From Allorhodopirellula solitaria (GTDB lineage: Bacteria; Planctomycetota; Planctomycetia; Pirellulales; Pirellulaceae): 61,353 nt of DNA. The notes below the pieces were generated by a model. The model searched no databases. It was given only the letters and a program-made list of their open reading frames with translations, and had not been told where the DNA came from. The stretch lies in contig NZ_SJPK01000008.1 in NCBI RefSeq assembly GCF_007859855.1, positions 62,311-123,663 of the forward strand, written 5' to 3'. A program made the position numbers and the translations under genes. This document shows positions 1 through 9,180 of this stretch, one piece after another; the first letter of the stretch is position 1, and every line of letters starts with the position of its first letter.

Positions 1-64
1 GGGATTGAATTTCAGAATCTGCGATTGCTTGAGTGAGGCTTCCGACGATACCTTTGACATCCAT
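1..64 (-). CDS. ISKra4-family transposase, 5' fragment at window edge
   Basis: These are the first 21 codons of the same transposase that is complete at 59192-60652. They start with ATG at 62-64 and run off the left edge of the window, so nothing can be said about whether this copy is intact. The identity with the complete copy covers all of the visible sequence. Confidence 0.8.
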   Translation of the reverse strand, partial: MDVKGIVGSLTQAIADSEIQS

Positions 65-176
65 GAGGCTTCCTTTCCTGCGGTGTTAGTTTGAGCACCA
101 ACATTTTGCAGGAGGAAGCCTCTTTTCATGAATACCAATCTCGCCGGATCACAGGCGCACTACGCGGATCGCACCC
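1..176 (-). mobile_element. Terminal 176 bp of an ISKra4-like insertion sequence (partial copy)
   Basis: Bases 1-176 are identical, read by eye, to bases 60589-60764, the transposase-5' end of the complete element near the other end of the window. The copy ends at the same base (terminal GCGGATCGCACCC) and then passes into unrelated sequence at 177. The rest of this copy lies outside the window. It carries the first codons of the transposase on the minus strand (start codon at 62-64) and the same hairpin ahead of it. Confidence 0.9.
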
Positions 177-791
177 GATGGACTTGATCGCATGACGCAC
201 CCTAACGCCATATCGTCGAATGTACTCACGATCAGATTTAACGGCCACTGAGGCGGCATGTCCCATGCGGTCCGGGGCGAATCGAATCGCCATTGAAAGT
301 TGATCGAAGAATTGCTCATAGAAATATCCACCGAGTAAACGATCGACAACTGTACTGACCAGTCGATCACAATCGCTGGGTGCCGGCGGGTGGTTCTTGA
401 AATGCCGACAAAGTTTTGCGCGAGCCCTGTTGTGCCAGTAGCCGAAGCTCTCCGCAACCACAAACGCGATTGAGCGACCAATCGCCTCGCTTTCACCGCG
501 TTTCACTTCATCGATCAAACGTTCCAGATCGGTTTTCCCGAGAGAACGAATCCAATTCGCAGCGTACGAAGGTCGCATCGTCGTCATCCAGGCAACCTCG
601 CTCTCTAAATCCCAACCGTAGTAATCCGCCCTGTAGCATCCCGTCCAGTAGTGGCGGTACGACTCACGTTGGCGATCAATAAACCAGGCTAGGCACCGCT
701 CATCCTCTTGCCAGAACAACGATCTCCACGACGGCGTGAAAACGTCCGCAGCCAGCAGCATTTGCTCAATGCCGCAAAGATCGCACAACAA
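177..791 (-). pseudogene. Hypothetical protein, C-terminus cut off by IS insertion
   Basis: An open frame of about 205 codons starts at 791 and reads straight into the IS end at 176, where it picks up 16 IS-encoded residues and stops at 126. The protein is rich in Trp, Tyr, Arg and acidic residues, has no signal peptide or membrane segment, and matches no family I recognise. Its composition (aromatic clusters such as YRHYWTGCYRADYYGW) looks like a real soluble protein and not an antisense shadow. The original C-terminus should lie beyond the IS, outside this window. Whether the shortened protein still works is unknown. Confidence 0.6.
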
Positions 792-874
792 GTCAGGCTG
801 GCCAGCGCGAAGTTCCTGGTGTGGTTCAGCGGCAGTGTGAACTCATACGAACATCGGTTCGAAGGGAGCACGGT

Positions 875-1282
875 CTACCAAATCAACAGAGATGCAATGA
901 GCGACAGAAGCATCAGCATAGCGAAAGCGACAGCGGCGTGTCTCAGTGGGTCGAACAGGAAAACTAATTTCGGGTGAACGCTCCAAAACCAGTGAAAATG
1001 CATCGCGAGTGCCAAGGACATCGTCATCAGGCCGAAAGACACGGCCTCCCAACCGAGCAATTCAATCCAAAGCGAATTGCCCAGCGGATCAAGATGTCGG
1101 AAGTACCGCAGGTTCGGAATCTTTGCGTGCGGGGTGAGCGATACTGTGAGACCGCACACGAACAACGCAACCGGAAACAGCATTCCGGCAACCCATGTCG
1201 TAAACCAGTGATCTACGGGTACAGAGGCGAGGTCGATTGCTCGCGGTGACACCCGGTCGGGCCCGCGCTTAGGCAGCGTCAT
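875..1282 (-). CDS. Small hypothetical membrane protein, 135 aa
   Basis: A 135-residue frame with three or four hydrophobic stretches, at roughly residues 27-48, 73-95 and 108-134, and a charged N-terminus (MTLPKRGPDRVSPRA). The protein ends inside the last hydrophobic segment. No family is recognised. It lies between two other minus-strand genes, with about 80 bases to the broken gene downstream and about 175 bases to the small membrane protein upstream. The hydrophobic pattern, which the overlapping frames lack, is the main reason to call it a gene. Confidence 0.6.
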   Translation of the reverse strand: MTLPKRGPDRVSPRAIDLASVPVDHWFTTWVAGMLFPVALFVCGLTVSLTPHAKIPNLRYFRHLDPLGNSLWIELLGWEAVSFGLMTMSLALAMHFHWFWSVHPKLVFLFDPLRHAAVAFAMLMLLSLIASLLIW

Positions 1283-1458
1283 TCGCCATGCCTTGGTATC
1301 CGAAACTTCGCTGTGCGTTCATCAAATTACGGCGGTAATCAGCGGGGAACAGGGAGACGATTGTCCATTGCGAAAAGACGGGCTGCCGGCTCTCCGTTCA
1401 ATCGCTTCGCTCTGGAGACTGCCTGGCATGCAAAGCCGATACCTACGCAAGGACGATG

Positions 1459-1830
1459 CTAGAAAAACAATTTCGCGAGGAAAACAATCAACGCCAATAC
1501 AAATGGTAAGTGCAACAACGCCGCCACCCAACGGAACCGCTCGTGCCGAAGAAACGCGGCTGCAGCCAGCGATATAGAGAAGAGAAGCAGGACCGGGCAA
1601 ACAAAGAGGACGAGGACAAAGGACTCGAGTGGTGGGAAATTCGGGTGGCCACGTGGCGATCCAGCTGGAACGATACTGACTGCGCGCCAGACACACAGCC
1701 CGGTGAAGCCTAAGGCGATGGAGGAGAGGATGGAAGTCAGCGCAGGGCGAACGACACGCTCAGGGTACGCATGCACTGGGCGATCACTGTCATCGGCTAA
1801 CGGTGTTTCGTAGGGAGATCGAGCTGTCAT
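1459..1830 (-). CDS. Small hypothetical membrane protein, 123 aa
   Basis: A 123-residue protein with a polar N-terminal 30 residues (begins MTARSPYETPLADD) and three predicted membrane helices at about residues 31-52, 70-92 and 100-122. The polar head with a SPYETP-like start followed by a few helices resembles small uncharacterised membrane proteins often seen in Pirellulaceae; that comparison is from memory, not a search. It stands alone on the minus strand. No function can be assigned. Confidence 0.65.
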   Translation of the reverse strand: MTARSPYETPLADDSDRPVHAYPERVVRPALTSILSSIALGFTGLCVWRAVSIVPAGSPRGHPNFPPLESFVLVLFVCPVLLLFSISLAAAAFLRHERFRWVAALLHLPFVLALIVFLAKLFF

Positions 1831-1867
1831 ATCAGGATAACGCTATCGTATTGGATTGGTTTTGATC

Positions 1868-1982
1868 GAGCGACTGACTGGCATGCAGTGTCGATTGAAA
1901 CGCAAGGACGCCAAGCCGCGAAGTCGCTATGCATCTCTTGGCTCTTCGCGTCTCTGCGTCTTAGCGTCTCTGCGTCTTTTTC
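1868..1982. repeat. Degenerate CGCAAGGACGC / GCGTCTCTGCGTC inverted repeat
   Basis: The non-coding stretch 1831-2162 holds an imperfect inverted repeat: CGCAAGGACGCCAAG near 1901 faces GCGTCTCTGCGTCTT repeats at about 1948-1980, which also form short tandem units (GCGTCT-CTGCGTC). A second, partial copy of its left flank occurs at 1417-1456, sharing CTGGCATGCA and CGCAAGGACG in the same order. The rest of the gap shows no gene. Confidence 0.55.
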
Positions 1983-2162
1983 CTCCACCCATTCCAGCGA
2001 GCAACCATCAACTCCGTGAGTTCAAGGGACGACGAAAATGTGCAGCGCCCCAAAAACCTTGTTCCGCTCGCAGTCCGCAACGGTGCCGCGGGCCGGGTGG
2101 ATTGCCTATTCATCGCCAAGGTGCTTGCATGGCCGTCTGCGTTGCAAGCCGTCGTTCCCTGT

Positions 2163-2708
2163 CTACCAGGCGGCTGTAATCTCCACTAAGCCATTGTCGT
2201 ATTCTGCCCACATCTTAAGATCTCCATCCTCAGCTCTGTATAGTGATTCAAGCATTTCGTCCTGGATGAATCCGGCAGACACAAGATCCATGCGTTTCGA
2301 GTCACTTGAAATGTCAACGCTATTGTAGCGAACGATTCCGTCAAATCCGTGTTTTGGACTGAAGTCCAACTCGTCTTCGTCATGAAAGCAGATATCCATC
2401 TCGACGATTGGATCACCGGGACTCTCTTCTAACACCACCAACCCGAAGCCGTCCCAGGTGGACACATGATTCGCTAGTCTTGAAACGCGATCTGGGGGGC
2501 CGATCACCTTCGCTATTTCAGACACCGTGAAGGGAAAATTAAGTGAGGTGCCCAGTAGGTCGATTCCATCGGCTGACAGGGTAATCGCATCTCCCGCAGT
2601 TGATTGCGTGCCAGTGACTGGCTCGCTCTGATGCGACGCGTTGCATCCCAAAATGACAAGGAGTACGGTCATCGAGAGAAAGCGGCGCATCGTGTTCATC
2701 CTATTCAC
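2163..2708 (-). CDS. Predicted lipoprotein, 181 aa
   Basis: The N-terminus has a short basic stretch (MRR), a hydrophobic core and a lipobox LVILGC with Cys at about residue 22, so the mature protein is probably lipid-anchored. The following 160 residues are acidic and soluble, with a conserved-looking block FPFTVSEIAKVIGPPDR near the middle. That block recalls small domains of unknown function in bacterial lipoproteins, but I cannot name the family. Three Met codons lie close together (2708, 2699, 2690); the last, giving MRRFLSM, leaves the most typical signal peptide. It has no obvious operon partner. Confidence 0.7.
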   Translation of the reverse strand: MNRMNTMRRFLSMTVLLVILGCNASHQSEPVTGTQSTAGDAITLSADGIDLLGTSLNFPFTVSEIAKVIGPPDRVSRLANHVSTWDGFGLVVLEESPGDPIVEMDICFHDEDELDFSPKHGFDGIVRYNSVDISSDSKRMDLVSAGFIQDEMLESLYRAEDGDLKMWAEYDNGLVEITAAW

Positions 2709-3052
2709 GGAACAGTATTTTCAATCCGAGTCAGTAGCGTCGTACTGGGAAGCTCCCAGAAGACGCCCCGGGTGGAATGGGCCCATTGGCCATCCTCACA
2801 CGGCTCAAAAGGGGTGTCAAGCAACATCTCTTTCGCTCAACTCGGGCATCGCTGCCATTGAGAGCGAGCATCTGGATCACTTTCAGCTACAATCCGCGAA
2901 AGAACCTCTTGAAAAGAATGCCTCATCAACTCTACCCCTATGCGTTTCTGGCAACCTCGATCGGATGATCCGAGGCACTTCGTTTCAACGAGGCATTTTA
3001 CATTGAATTCAATCGCTTCGATCAGCCGAGTCGGCACACCGGGAAGAAACGC
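2709..3052. other. Intergenic stretch, no gene seen
   Basis: These 344 bases lie between the divergent lipoprotein and RNase HII-like genes. Open frames crossing it on either strand are short or are extensions of neighbours without family character. It presumably carries the two divergent promoters, but no convincing -35/-10 pair stands out. Confidence 0.5.
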
Positions 3053-4099
3053 ATGTGGTTGATTGCTGTCGACGAGGCGGGATATGGACCGAAGCTGGGG
3101 CCGCTCGTTATCGGGGCAACGGCCTGGCAGCGTGCTGGCTCGGAGCCGATCGAGGGTCCTGGTGTCGAGCCAGTCGAGGACTGGTCGGTGGATCAGGTCG
3201 AGCCGAATCCGTTTGCTGCGATCGCGGCTCCGGTGCGTGTCGCCGATGGCCTGGTCCGCGTGGACGATTCCAAACAGATCTTCAAGGGCGGGTCGCTGAC
3301 AATGCTGCAGCGGATTGTTTCGGTCGCCCTGCATGCGTGCGGCAGACGGGAGCAAACGCTTCTCGAACGACTGGCCACACTCCTGCCGCGTGATTTCGAC
3401 GCGATCCAACGCGTTCGCTGGCTCGAATCCATCGGTGTCGACTCCACCGGACCGCTCGCGTTTTCCTCGCTCGAGCAGACTCGTAAAGCCGTCGAGCAAT
3501 GGGGGCGGTCCGACTGGAAACTGCGTGATTGCCAGGCGAGGATGATCGATGCCGCGTCTTTCAATCGCTACTGCGCGGGCGATCCCGCCGGCTCCCAAGA
3601 GACACCGAGTGTTGGCCCCCAGGGCAACAAAAGCGACTTGCTCGGTGAGACAAGCATCACGCTGGCCGCTGATCTACTCGATGCGGTGCAGGATCCATCG
3701 TCGCCCGAAAGCGTGCAAATTTTTTTCGACCGCCACGGCGGCCGGCGTTACTACGCGGGCGTGATCCAGCAGTTTTTCGGGGGCGAAAGCGTTCGGATCG
3801 TCAGCGAGGACGCTCGGCAGAGCGTCTATGAAACGGTGCGGCGTGGTGCGCCGGTGCGGCTGCACTTCACCGTCAAAGGCGATCGCTTCACGCCCGTCGC
3901 ACTGAGCTCGCTGCACGCAAAATACCTCCGGGAAGTTGCCATGGCCGCCCTGAACAACTATTTCCGAGCAGCGGCACCCGCAGCGAATTTTCGCCCTACG
4001 GCGGGGTATCCGGTCGACGCCGATCGGTTCATCGAACAGGTGCGATGCGTGATGACCGCGCGGGGGATCGCCGACGGGGAACTGATCCGCTGCCGTTAA
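3053..4099 (+). CDS. RNase HII-like protein, divergent, 348 aa
   Basis: The N-terminus VDEAGYGPKLGPLVIGA (residues 6-22) matches the DEAGRGPLAGP signature of ribonuclease HII, with D7 and E8 in the metal-ligand positions. DDSK at 71-74 matches the DSK motif. Later FFDRHGG and VKGDRFTPVALSSLHAKYLRE fit the remaining acidic motifs and the ILAKxxRD helix. RNase HII cuts the RNA strand of RNA-DNA hybrids at ribonucleotides. At 348 aa it is much longer than the usual 200 or so, with extra sequence after residue 25 and in the middle (about 85-220). It may be a lineage-specific nuclease or a non-canonical RNase H-fold protein. It stands alone, followed by the nqr operon. Confidence 0.75.
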   Translation: MWLIAVDEAGYGPKLGPLVIGATAWQRAGSEPIEGPGVEPVEDWSVDQVEPNPFAAIAAPVRVADGLVRVDDSKQIFKGGSLTMLQRIVSVALHACGRREQTLLERLATLLPRDFDAIQRVRWLESIGVDSTGPLAFSSLEQTRKAVEQWGRSDWKLRDCQARMIDAASFNRYCAGDPAGSQETPSVGPQGNKSDLLGETSITLAADLLDAVQDPSSPESVQIFFDRHGGRRYYAGVIQQFFGGESVRIVSEDARQSVYETVRRGAPVRLHFTVKGDRFTPVALSSLHAKYLREVAMAALNNYFRAAAPAANFRPTAGYPVDADRFIEQVRCVMTARGIADGELIRCR

Positions 4100-4256
4100 A
4101 GCGGGCCGGAAACGCGTCTGCGAGTGGTCCTGCATGGAGGCTAGACAGACCGCAAGCAGAAAAACAAATTTACCACCCTCGTGGGACCGTAGGGAGGCGC
4201 CGGACGCCCACAGGGATTGCGGTCCAAAATCAGTAAAATCAGATTTGATTCTGCCG

Positions 4257-4285
4257 TTGTCAAAGTCCGGTTCTCGTGCCATAGT
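4257..4285 (+). promoter_or_regulatory. Possible sigma-70 promoter of the nqr operon
   Basis: TTGTCA (4257-4262) and CATAGT (4280-4285) are separated by 17 bases, 78 bases ahead of the nqrA start. The -35 box is a 5/6 match and the -10 box a 4/6 match to consensus. Transcription from it would begin just at the hairpin at 4293. This is a pattern match only. Confidence 0.3.
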
Positions 4286-4292
4286 ATTCCGT

Positions 4293-4317
4293 AAAAGCTC
4301 ACTTGAGGTGAGCTTTT
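4293..4317 (+). terminator. Hairpin with T-run in the nqrA leader
   Basis: AAAAGCTCAC (4293-4302) pairs perfectly with GTGAGCTTTT (4308-4317) around a five-base loop, followed by CTCTCC. It has the form of a rho-independent terminator for the upstream RNase HII-like gene. It lies only 45 bases before nqrA and after the possible promoter, so it could instead be a leader hairpin acting on nqr expression. Confidence 0.5.
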
Positions 4318-4362
4318 CTCTCCATTCCACTTTGTTACATTTTTCACAAAGTCTCCGTCTTC

Positions 4363-5727
4363 ATGCCTGCTTCCCCACGCCGCACGGTCATCAAACAGGG
4401 TCTCGATCTGCCAATTCTCGGCTGCCCCGAGCAACGAGTGGAGGTCGGGCCAGCGGTCCGCAGCGTGGCGCTGTTGGGCGACGATTACGTGGGGATGAAG
4501 CCCACGATGTTGGTGGCTCCCGGCGACCGCGTGGCCTTGGGGCAACCTCTTTTCGAGGACAAGAAAACGCCGGGTGTGGTTTACACATCTCCGGGCGCGG
4601 GCACGGTTGGCGACGTCATCCGGGGTGCGAAGCGAAAATTTGAGGCCATCACGATCAACCTCGATGGCGACGAGGCGGTGACGTTCGAAGCGGCCAAGGA
4701 GAAGGACCCTGTTTCGCTCGGCGGCGAGGCGGTGGCCTCGGTATTGGTCGAGAGCGGATTGTGGCCCGCCTTGCGAACACGCCCTTTCGGCAAGATTCCT
4801 GAGATCGGATCCACACCGAGCTCGATTTTCGTCACCGCGATCGATACCAATCCATTGGCGGCCGACCCAGCGGTCGTGCTGAGCGAGCGAAAGAACCAGT
4901 TCGTGCTCGGCTTGCAAGCGTTGACTCAATTGGGCGGTAGCGCGGTTTACGTCTGCAAAGCTGCGGGCGCCTCGGTTGCTGGCGAAGAGGTTTCGGGCGT
5001 GACCATGGCCGAATTCGCTGGCCCTCATCCAGCCGGATTGGCTGGCACACATATTCACTATCTCGATCCGGTCGGCCCAGGCAAAACGGTTTGGTACATC
5101 GGCTACCAGGACGTGATCGCAATCGGCTCGTTATTTCAGACTGGCCAACTCGACGTGCGACGCGTCATTTCGCTGGCGGGCCCCAAGGTCAAGCAGCCTC
5201 GATTGATCGAAACACGAGTCGGTGCCTGCATCGACGACCTCGTCGCGGACGCCTTGGTCGACGACTGCACAGTTCGCTTGATCTCGGGGTCGGTTTTGTG
5301 CGGACACAACGCTGCGGCGCCGCATAATTATCTCGGCCGCTACCACCAGCAGGTGTCGGTGATCGAAGAGGGCGACGATCGCGAATTCTTGGGCTGGCAA
5401 AAACCAGGTTTTGACAAATACTCCGTGACACGCGTCTTTGCATCGGCGGCGAACCCGTCGCAGAAGTTTGCGTTCACGACGTCGACCGGCGGCAGCGAGC
5501 GAGCGATGGTGCCGCTGGGAACCTACGAAAAAGTCATGCCGATGGACATGTTGCCGACGCAATTGCTGCGTTCGCTAATCGTCCGGGACACCGATGCGGC
5601 CCAGTCGCTCGGAGCACTCGAACTCGAAGAAGAAGATGTGGCCCTGTGCACGTTTGTGTGCCCAGGAAAATACGAATACGGATCGCTGTTGCGACAGAAC
5701 TTGACCACGATTGAACGTGAAGGCTAA
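4363..5727 (+). CDS. nqrA: Na+-translocating NADH:quinone reductase subunit A
   Basis: NqrA is the cytoplasmic, quinone-associated subunit of the six-subunit Na+-NQR complex, which oxidises NADH, reduces ubiquinone and pumps Na+. The N-terminus ([15 protein letters not shown], then [15 protein letters not shown] near residue 40 and [10 protein letters not shown] near 75) is typical of the family. So are the [22 protein letters not shown] block near 230-250 and a C-terminal Cys-containing [12 protein letters not shown]. The length, 454 aa, is normal. It is the first gene of nqrABCDEF, with a 2-base gap to nqrB. The ATG at 4363 starts [13 protein letters not shown]; nothing further upstream is better. 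Confidence 0.95.
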   Translation: MPASPRRTVIKQGLDLPILGCPEQRVEVGPAVRSVALLGDDYVGMKPTMLVAPGDRVALGQPLFEDKKTPGVVYTSPGAGTVGDVIRGAKRKFEAITINLDGDEAVTFEAAKEKDPVSLGGEAVASVLVESGLWPALRTRPFGKIPEIGSTPSSIFVTAIDTNPLAADPAVVLSERKNQFVLGLQALTQLGGSAVYVCKAAGASVAGEEVSGVTMAEFAGPHPAGLAGTHIHYLDPVGPGKTVWYIGYQDVIAIGSLFQTGQLDVRRVISLAGPKVKQPRLIETRVGACIDDLVADALVDDCTVRLISGSVLCGHNAAAPHNYLGRYHQQVSVIEEGDDREFLGWQKPGFDKYSVTRVFASAANPSQKFAFTTSTGGSERAMVPLGTYEKVMPMDMLPTQLLRSLIVRDTDAAQSLGALELEEEDVALCTFVCPGKYEYGSLLRQNLTTIEREG

Positions 5728-5729
5728 AC

Positions 5730-6986
5730 ATGAAACCACTGCGTGACGCTTTTGATCGCGTTCACCCCTATTTTGCGAAGGGGGGGATTCTCGAGAAAGC
5801 CTACCCTGTTTACGAGTCGATCGACACGTTTTTGTTCACACCTGGTGAAACAACTCGTGGACGAACGCACGTGCGCGACGGCATCGATTTGAAGCGAATG
5901 ATGATCACGGTCGTCTTCGCCTTGATCCCGGTGACCCTATTCGGGATGTGGAACGCGGGCTACCAAGCCAACTCGGCGATCGTGAAGATGACCGAGGCGG
6001 ACGTGCCGATCGAGTACGACTGGCACCACAGCGTGCATACGTTCTTCGGACTGGGGCACGACCCCGGCAGCTTCGCTGACAACTTCATCTACGGGGCGAT
6101 CTTTTTCATTCCGATCTATGCTGTCACGATGTTCGTCGGCGGTCATATCGAGATGATTTTCTCGGTGTTACGCGGCCACGAGATCAACGAGGGTTTCTTG
6201 GTGACGGGGCTGTTGTTCCCGCTGACGCTACCACCTTCGATCCCGCTCTGGCAGGTTGCACTGGGGATCGCCTTCGGTGTGATTGTTGCCAAAGAGGTCT
6301 TTGGCGGCACCGGCCGGAACTTCCTCAATGTCGCCTTGGCATCTCGCGCATTCCTGTACTTTTCCTACGCCGCTAGCATCAGTGGTGACAAAGTCTGGAC
6401 GGCGGTCGATGGTTTCAGCGGAGCCACCGCACTGGGCCAGATGGCGATCGCCGAAGGCGGCGCGATCGAATCGCTCGATTCCGTTCAATACGTGTGGGGC
6501 GACACCGGCTCGATCACGTGGATGAGTTCGTTCCTCGGCACGATCCAAGGCAGTATCGGTGAAACTAGCGCACTGCTGTGTTTGGTCGGTGCGGGGATCT
6601 TGATTGCCGCGGGAATCGGGTCGTGGCGAATCATGCTGAGTGTGATTCTCGGCGTGATCGGGACGACTCTGCTGCTCAACGCAGTCGGCAGTGAAACCAA
6701 CCCGATGTTTGGAGTTCCGTTTTATTGGCACCTCGTCATTGGCGGTTTGGCCTTCGGTCTCGTCTTCATGGCGACCGACCCGGTCAGCGCGTCGATGACC
6801 AATACGGGCAAGTGGTTCTATGGCATCTTGATCGGCTTCATGACCGTCCTGATCCGGGTCATCAACCCCGCGTTCCCTGAGGGGATCATGTTGGCGATTT
6901 TGTTCGGCAACGTGTTTGCTCCCTTGATTGATTATTTCGTCGTCCAAGCCAACGTCCGCCGGAGGGTCGCTCGCTATGCCAGCTAA
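5730..6986 (+). CDS. nqrB: Na+-translocating NADH:quinone reductase subunit B
   Basis: NqrB is the large membrane subunit that carries a covalent FMN and riboflavin and forms part of the sodium path. This 418-aa protein has about ten hydrophobic segments. Its SGAT motif ([11 protein letters not shown]) places the FMN-accepting threonine at T233, the residue modified by ApbE. The N-terminal [23 protein letters not shown] and the [19 protein letters not shown] loop are family hallmarks. The gene follows nqrA by 2 bases and overlaps nqrC by 11 bases. Confidence 0.96.
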   Translation: MKPLRDAFDRVHPYFAKGGILEKAYPVYESIDTFLFTPGETTRGRTHVRDGIDLKRMMITVVFALIPVTLFGMWNAGYQANSAIVKMTEADVPIEYDWHHSVHTFFGLGHDPGSFADNFIYGAIFFIPIYAVTMFVGGHIEMIFSVLRGHEINEGFLVTGLLFPLTLPPSIPLWQVALGIAFGVIVAKEVFGGTGRNFLNVALASRAFLYFSYAASISGDKVWTAVDGFSGATALGQMAIAEGGAIESLDSVQYVWGDTGSITWMSSFLGTIQGSIGETSALLCLVGAGILIAAGIGSWRIMLSVILGVIGTTLLLNAVGSETNPMFGVPFYWHLVIGGLAFGLVFMATDPVSASMTNTGKWFYGILIGFMTVLIRVINPAFPEGIMLAILFGNVFAPLIDYFVVQANVRRRVARYAS

Positions 6987-7839
6987 AGATTCTACTTCAG
7001 GAACCATCCTGATCGCGACGATCCTATGCGTCGTGTGCTCGCTCGCAGTGAGCGCCGCTGCGGTCGCGTTGAAACCGTACCAAGTCGAGAACGCGAAGCT
7101 CGACCAGAAAAAGAACATTCTCGATGCGGCGGGTATCCCCAAAGATGAATTGGGGAAACCGGCCTCGGAATTGACCAGCAAAAAGATTGACAGTCTTTAC
7201 ACCTGGATCGAGGAGAAGATGGTTGATTTGGACACGGGCCAATACAACACCGAATTCGATGCCACCACTTTCAGCCTCGAAGAGCAAGCGTCCAATCCCA
7301 AGACGAGCGAACCGATCGTGGGCGACCCCTACGACAATGGCGAAGATCGCCGTCCCAAAACGATGAAGGTGTTCATCGTTCGCCACGAGGGAGAAGGACC
7401 GATCAAGCAAGTCGTTCTGCCGATCTACGGCAAAGGCTTGTGGGGAACACTGTGGGGATACCTTGCTCTGAAAAGCGATTTAGAGACGGTGCAGGGCATC
7501 ACGTTTTATCAACACAAGGAAACCCCAGGTCTCGGTGGTGAAGTCGACAATCCCAATTGGAAGTCACAATGGGATGGACTGAAGCTTTACGATGACCAAG
7601 GCGATCCCACGGCCTACGTAGCCAAAGGCCCCGCCCCCGACGACGACCCCTCGGCCGTCGACGGTCTCTCCGGTGCCACGATCACCAGTCGCGGCGTGAC
7701 CGCCTTGGTGCAGTACTGGGCCAGCGAGCAAGGTTACGGCCCGTTCCTAGAGACGCTCAAGAAGCAAATTGAGGAGGAAGCCGCTGCTGCGGAAAGTCCT
7801 TCCTCTGCCGGCAACGCAACGACGAAGGCAGGAGCATAA
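6976..7839 (+). CDS. nqrC: Na+-translocating NADH:quinone reductase subunit C
   Basis: NqrC is anchored by one N-terminal helix (residues about 9-29) and carries the second covalent FMN on its periplasmic domain. The motif [12 protein letters not shown] near the C-terminus places the accepting threonine at T235. The ATG at 6976 (MPAKDSTSG) is chosen over an in-frame start at 6928 because it puts the membrane helix at the right distance and gives the usual length (287 aa). It overlaps the end of nqrB by 11 bases. A low-complexity tail ([14 protein letters not shown]) follows the FMN domain. Confidence 0.95.
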   Translation: MPAKDSTSGTILIATILCVVCSLAVSAAAVALKPYQVENAKLDQKKNILDAAGIPKDELGKPASELTSKKIDSLYTWIEEKMVDLDTGQYNTEFDATTFSLEEQASNPKTSEPIVGDPYDNGEDRRPKTMKVFIVRHEGEGPIKQVVLPIYGKGLWGTLWGYLALKSDLETVQGITFYQHKETPGLGGEVDNPNWKSQWDGLKLYDDQGDPTAYVAKGPAPDDDPSAVDGLSGATITSRGVTALVQYWASEQGYGPFLETLKKQIEEEAAAAESPSSAGNATTKAGA

Positions 7840-7841
7840 CC

Positions 7842-8465
7842 ATGGCTAAAAAAACACTCGACGTGTTGACCGATCCCGTGGTCAACAATAACCCGATCAC
7901 TTTGCAGGTCCTGGGGATTTGTTCGGCACTCGCGGTGACCACCAAGATGGAAACCTCGGTCGTGATGGCGATTGCCGTGATCGCGGTGACGGGGTTTAGC
8001 AACCTCGCCGTCAGTGCGATTCGCTCGTTCATCCCCAGCAGCATCCGGATCATCGTACAGATGTGCGTGATCGCCTCGCTGGTCATCGTGGTTGATCAAT
8101 TCCTCAAGGCATTCCTGTTCGATATCAGCAAACAGCTTTCCGTGTTCGTCGGTCTGATCATCACGAACTGCATTGTGATGGGCCGCGCCGAAGGCTTTGC
8201 AATGAAGAACTCAGCCGGGATCAGTTTCCTGGACGGGATCGGCAACGGTCTCGGGTACGGCTTCGTGCTGTTGGTCGTCGCCTTTTTCCGAGAGCTCTTT
8301 GGAAGTGGCTCGCTGTTTGGCTTCACCCTCCTCGAGCTCGACCGCAACGGAGGTTGGTACAACCCCAATGGAATGATGCTGTTGCCACCCAGCGCGTTCT
8401 TCATCATCGGCATGATGATCTGGGTCATCCGCCTGAACAAACCCGCACAAATCGAAGAATCCTGA
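7842..8465 (+). CDS. nqrD: Na+-translocating NADH:quinone reductase subunit D
   Basis: NqrD is a six-helix membrane subunit related to RnfE. With NqrE it forms an inverted pair that holds an iron centre within the membrane. The sequence is almost wholly hydrophobic with the family motifs [19 protein letters not shown] at the N-terminus and [16 protein letters not shown] in the middle, where the TNC cysteine is a conserved iron ligand. Length 207 aa is normal. It starts 2 bases after nqrC and is followed by nqrE after 7 bases. Confidence 0.96.
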   Translation: MAKKTLDVLTDPVVNNNPITLQVLGICSALAVTTKMETSVVMAIAVIAVTGFSNLAVSAIRSFIPSSIRIIVQMCVIASLVIVVDQFLKAFLFDISKQLSVFVGLIITNCIVMGRAEGFAMKNSAGISFLDGIGNGLGYGFVLLVVAFFRELFGSGSLFGFTLLELDRNGGWYNPNGMMLLPPSAFFIIGMMIWVIRLNKPAQIEES

Positions 8466-8472
8466 GGCTATC

Positions 8473-9117
8473 ATGAATTTAGTAGAAGCTCACCTGAGCA
8501 TTTTTTTGAAGGCGGTCTTTGTCGAGAACCTCGCCCTGGCGTTCTTCCTCGGCATGTGCACGTTTCTCGCTGTGAGCAAGAGCGTTAAGACTGCGATCGG
8601 TTTGGGGATGGCTGTGATCGCCATTGAAACGATCACCGTTCCCGCTAACCAAGCGATCTATTCGCTGCTGTTGAAGAAGGGCGCGTTGGGCTGGGCGAAT
8701 CAATTCATCCCCACGTCCACAATCGACTTCTCCACGATCGACCTCAGCTTCCTGTCGTTTATCAGCTTCATTGGTGTGATCGCGGCATTGGTCCAAATTC
8801 TCGAGATGTTTTTGGACAAATTCATGCCAGCGCTCTACAACGAACTCGGCATCTTTTTGCCGCTGATCACAGTAAACTGCGCCATCCTCGGTGCCTCGCT
8901 GTTCATGCAGGAACGCAACTACTCGTTCGGTGAATCGATCACGTACGGCTTCGGCTGTGGCGTGGGCTGGGCATTGGCGATCATGGCGTTGGCCGGTATC
9001 CGCGAAAAGCTGAAATACAGCGATGTTCCGCCCCCGCTTCGCGGTCTCGGTATCACCTTCATTACCACTGGTTTGATGGCGCTCGCGTTCATGTCCTTCA
9101 GCGGCATCACGCTCTAG
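8473..9117 (+). CDS. nqrE: Na+-translocating NADH:quinone reductase subunit E
   Basis: NqrE is the partner of NqrD and homologous to RnfA, with six membrane helices. Family signatures are [21 protein letters not shown] near the N-terminus and [17 protein letters not shown] in the second half; the two cysteines (GMC and VNC) match the ligands of the intramembrane iron centre. At 214 aa it is of normal size. The gap to nqrF, 63 bases, is the largest inside the operon. Confidence 0.96.
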   Translation: MNLVEAHLSIFLKAVFVENLALAFFLGMCTFLAVSKSVKTAIGLGMAVIAIETITVPANQAIYSLLLKKGALGWANQFIPTSTIDFSTIDLSFLSFISFIGVIAALVQILEMFLDKFMPALYNELGIFLPLITVNCAILGASLFMQERNYSFGESITYGFGCGVGWALAIMALAGIREKLKYSDVPPPLRGLGITFITTGLMALAFMSFSGITL

Positions 9118-9180
9118 AGCCGAATTCAACCAGCAATCTCGATTTCAATCTCCTCGCATTTCACCGCACACGAGTCCATT

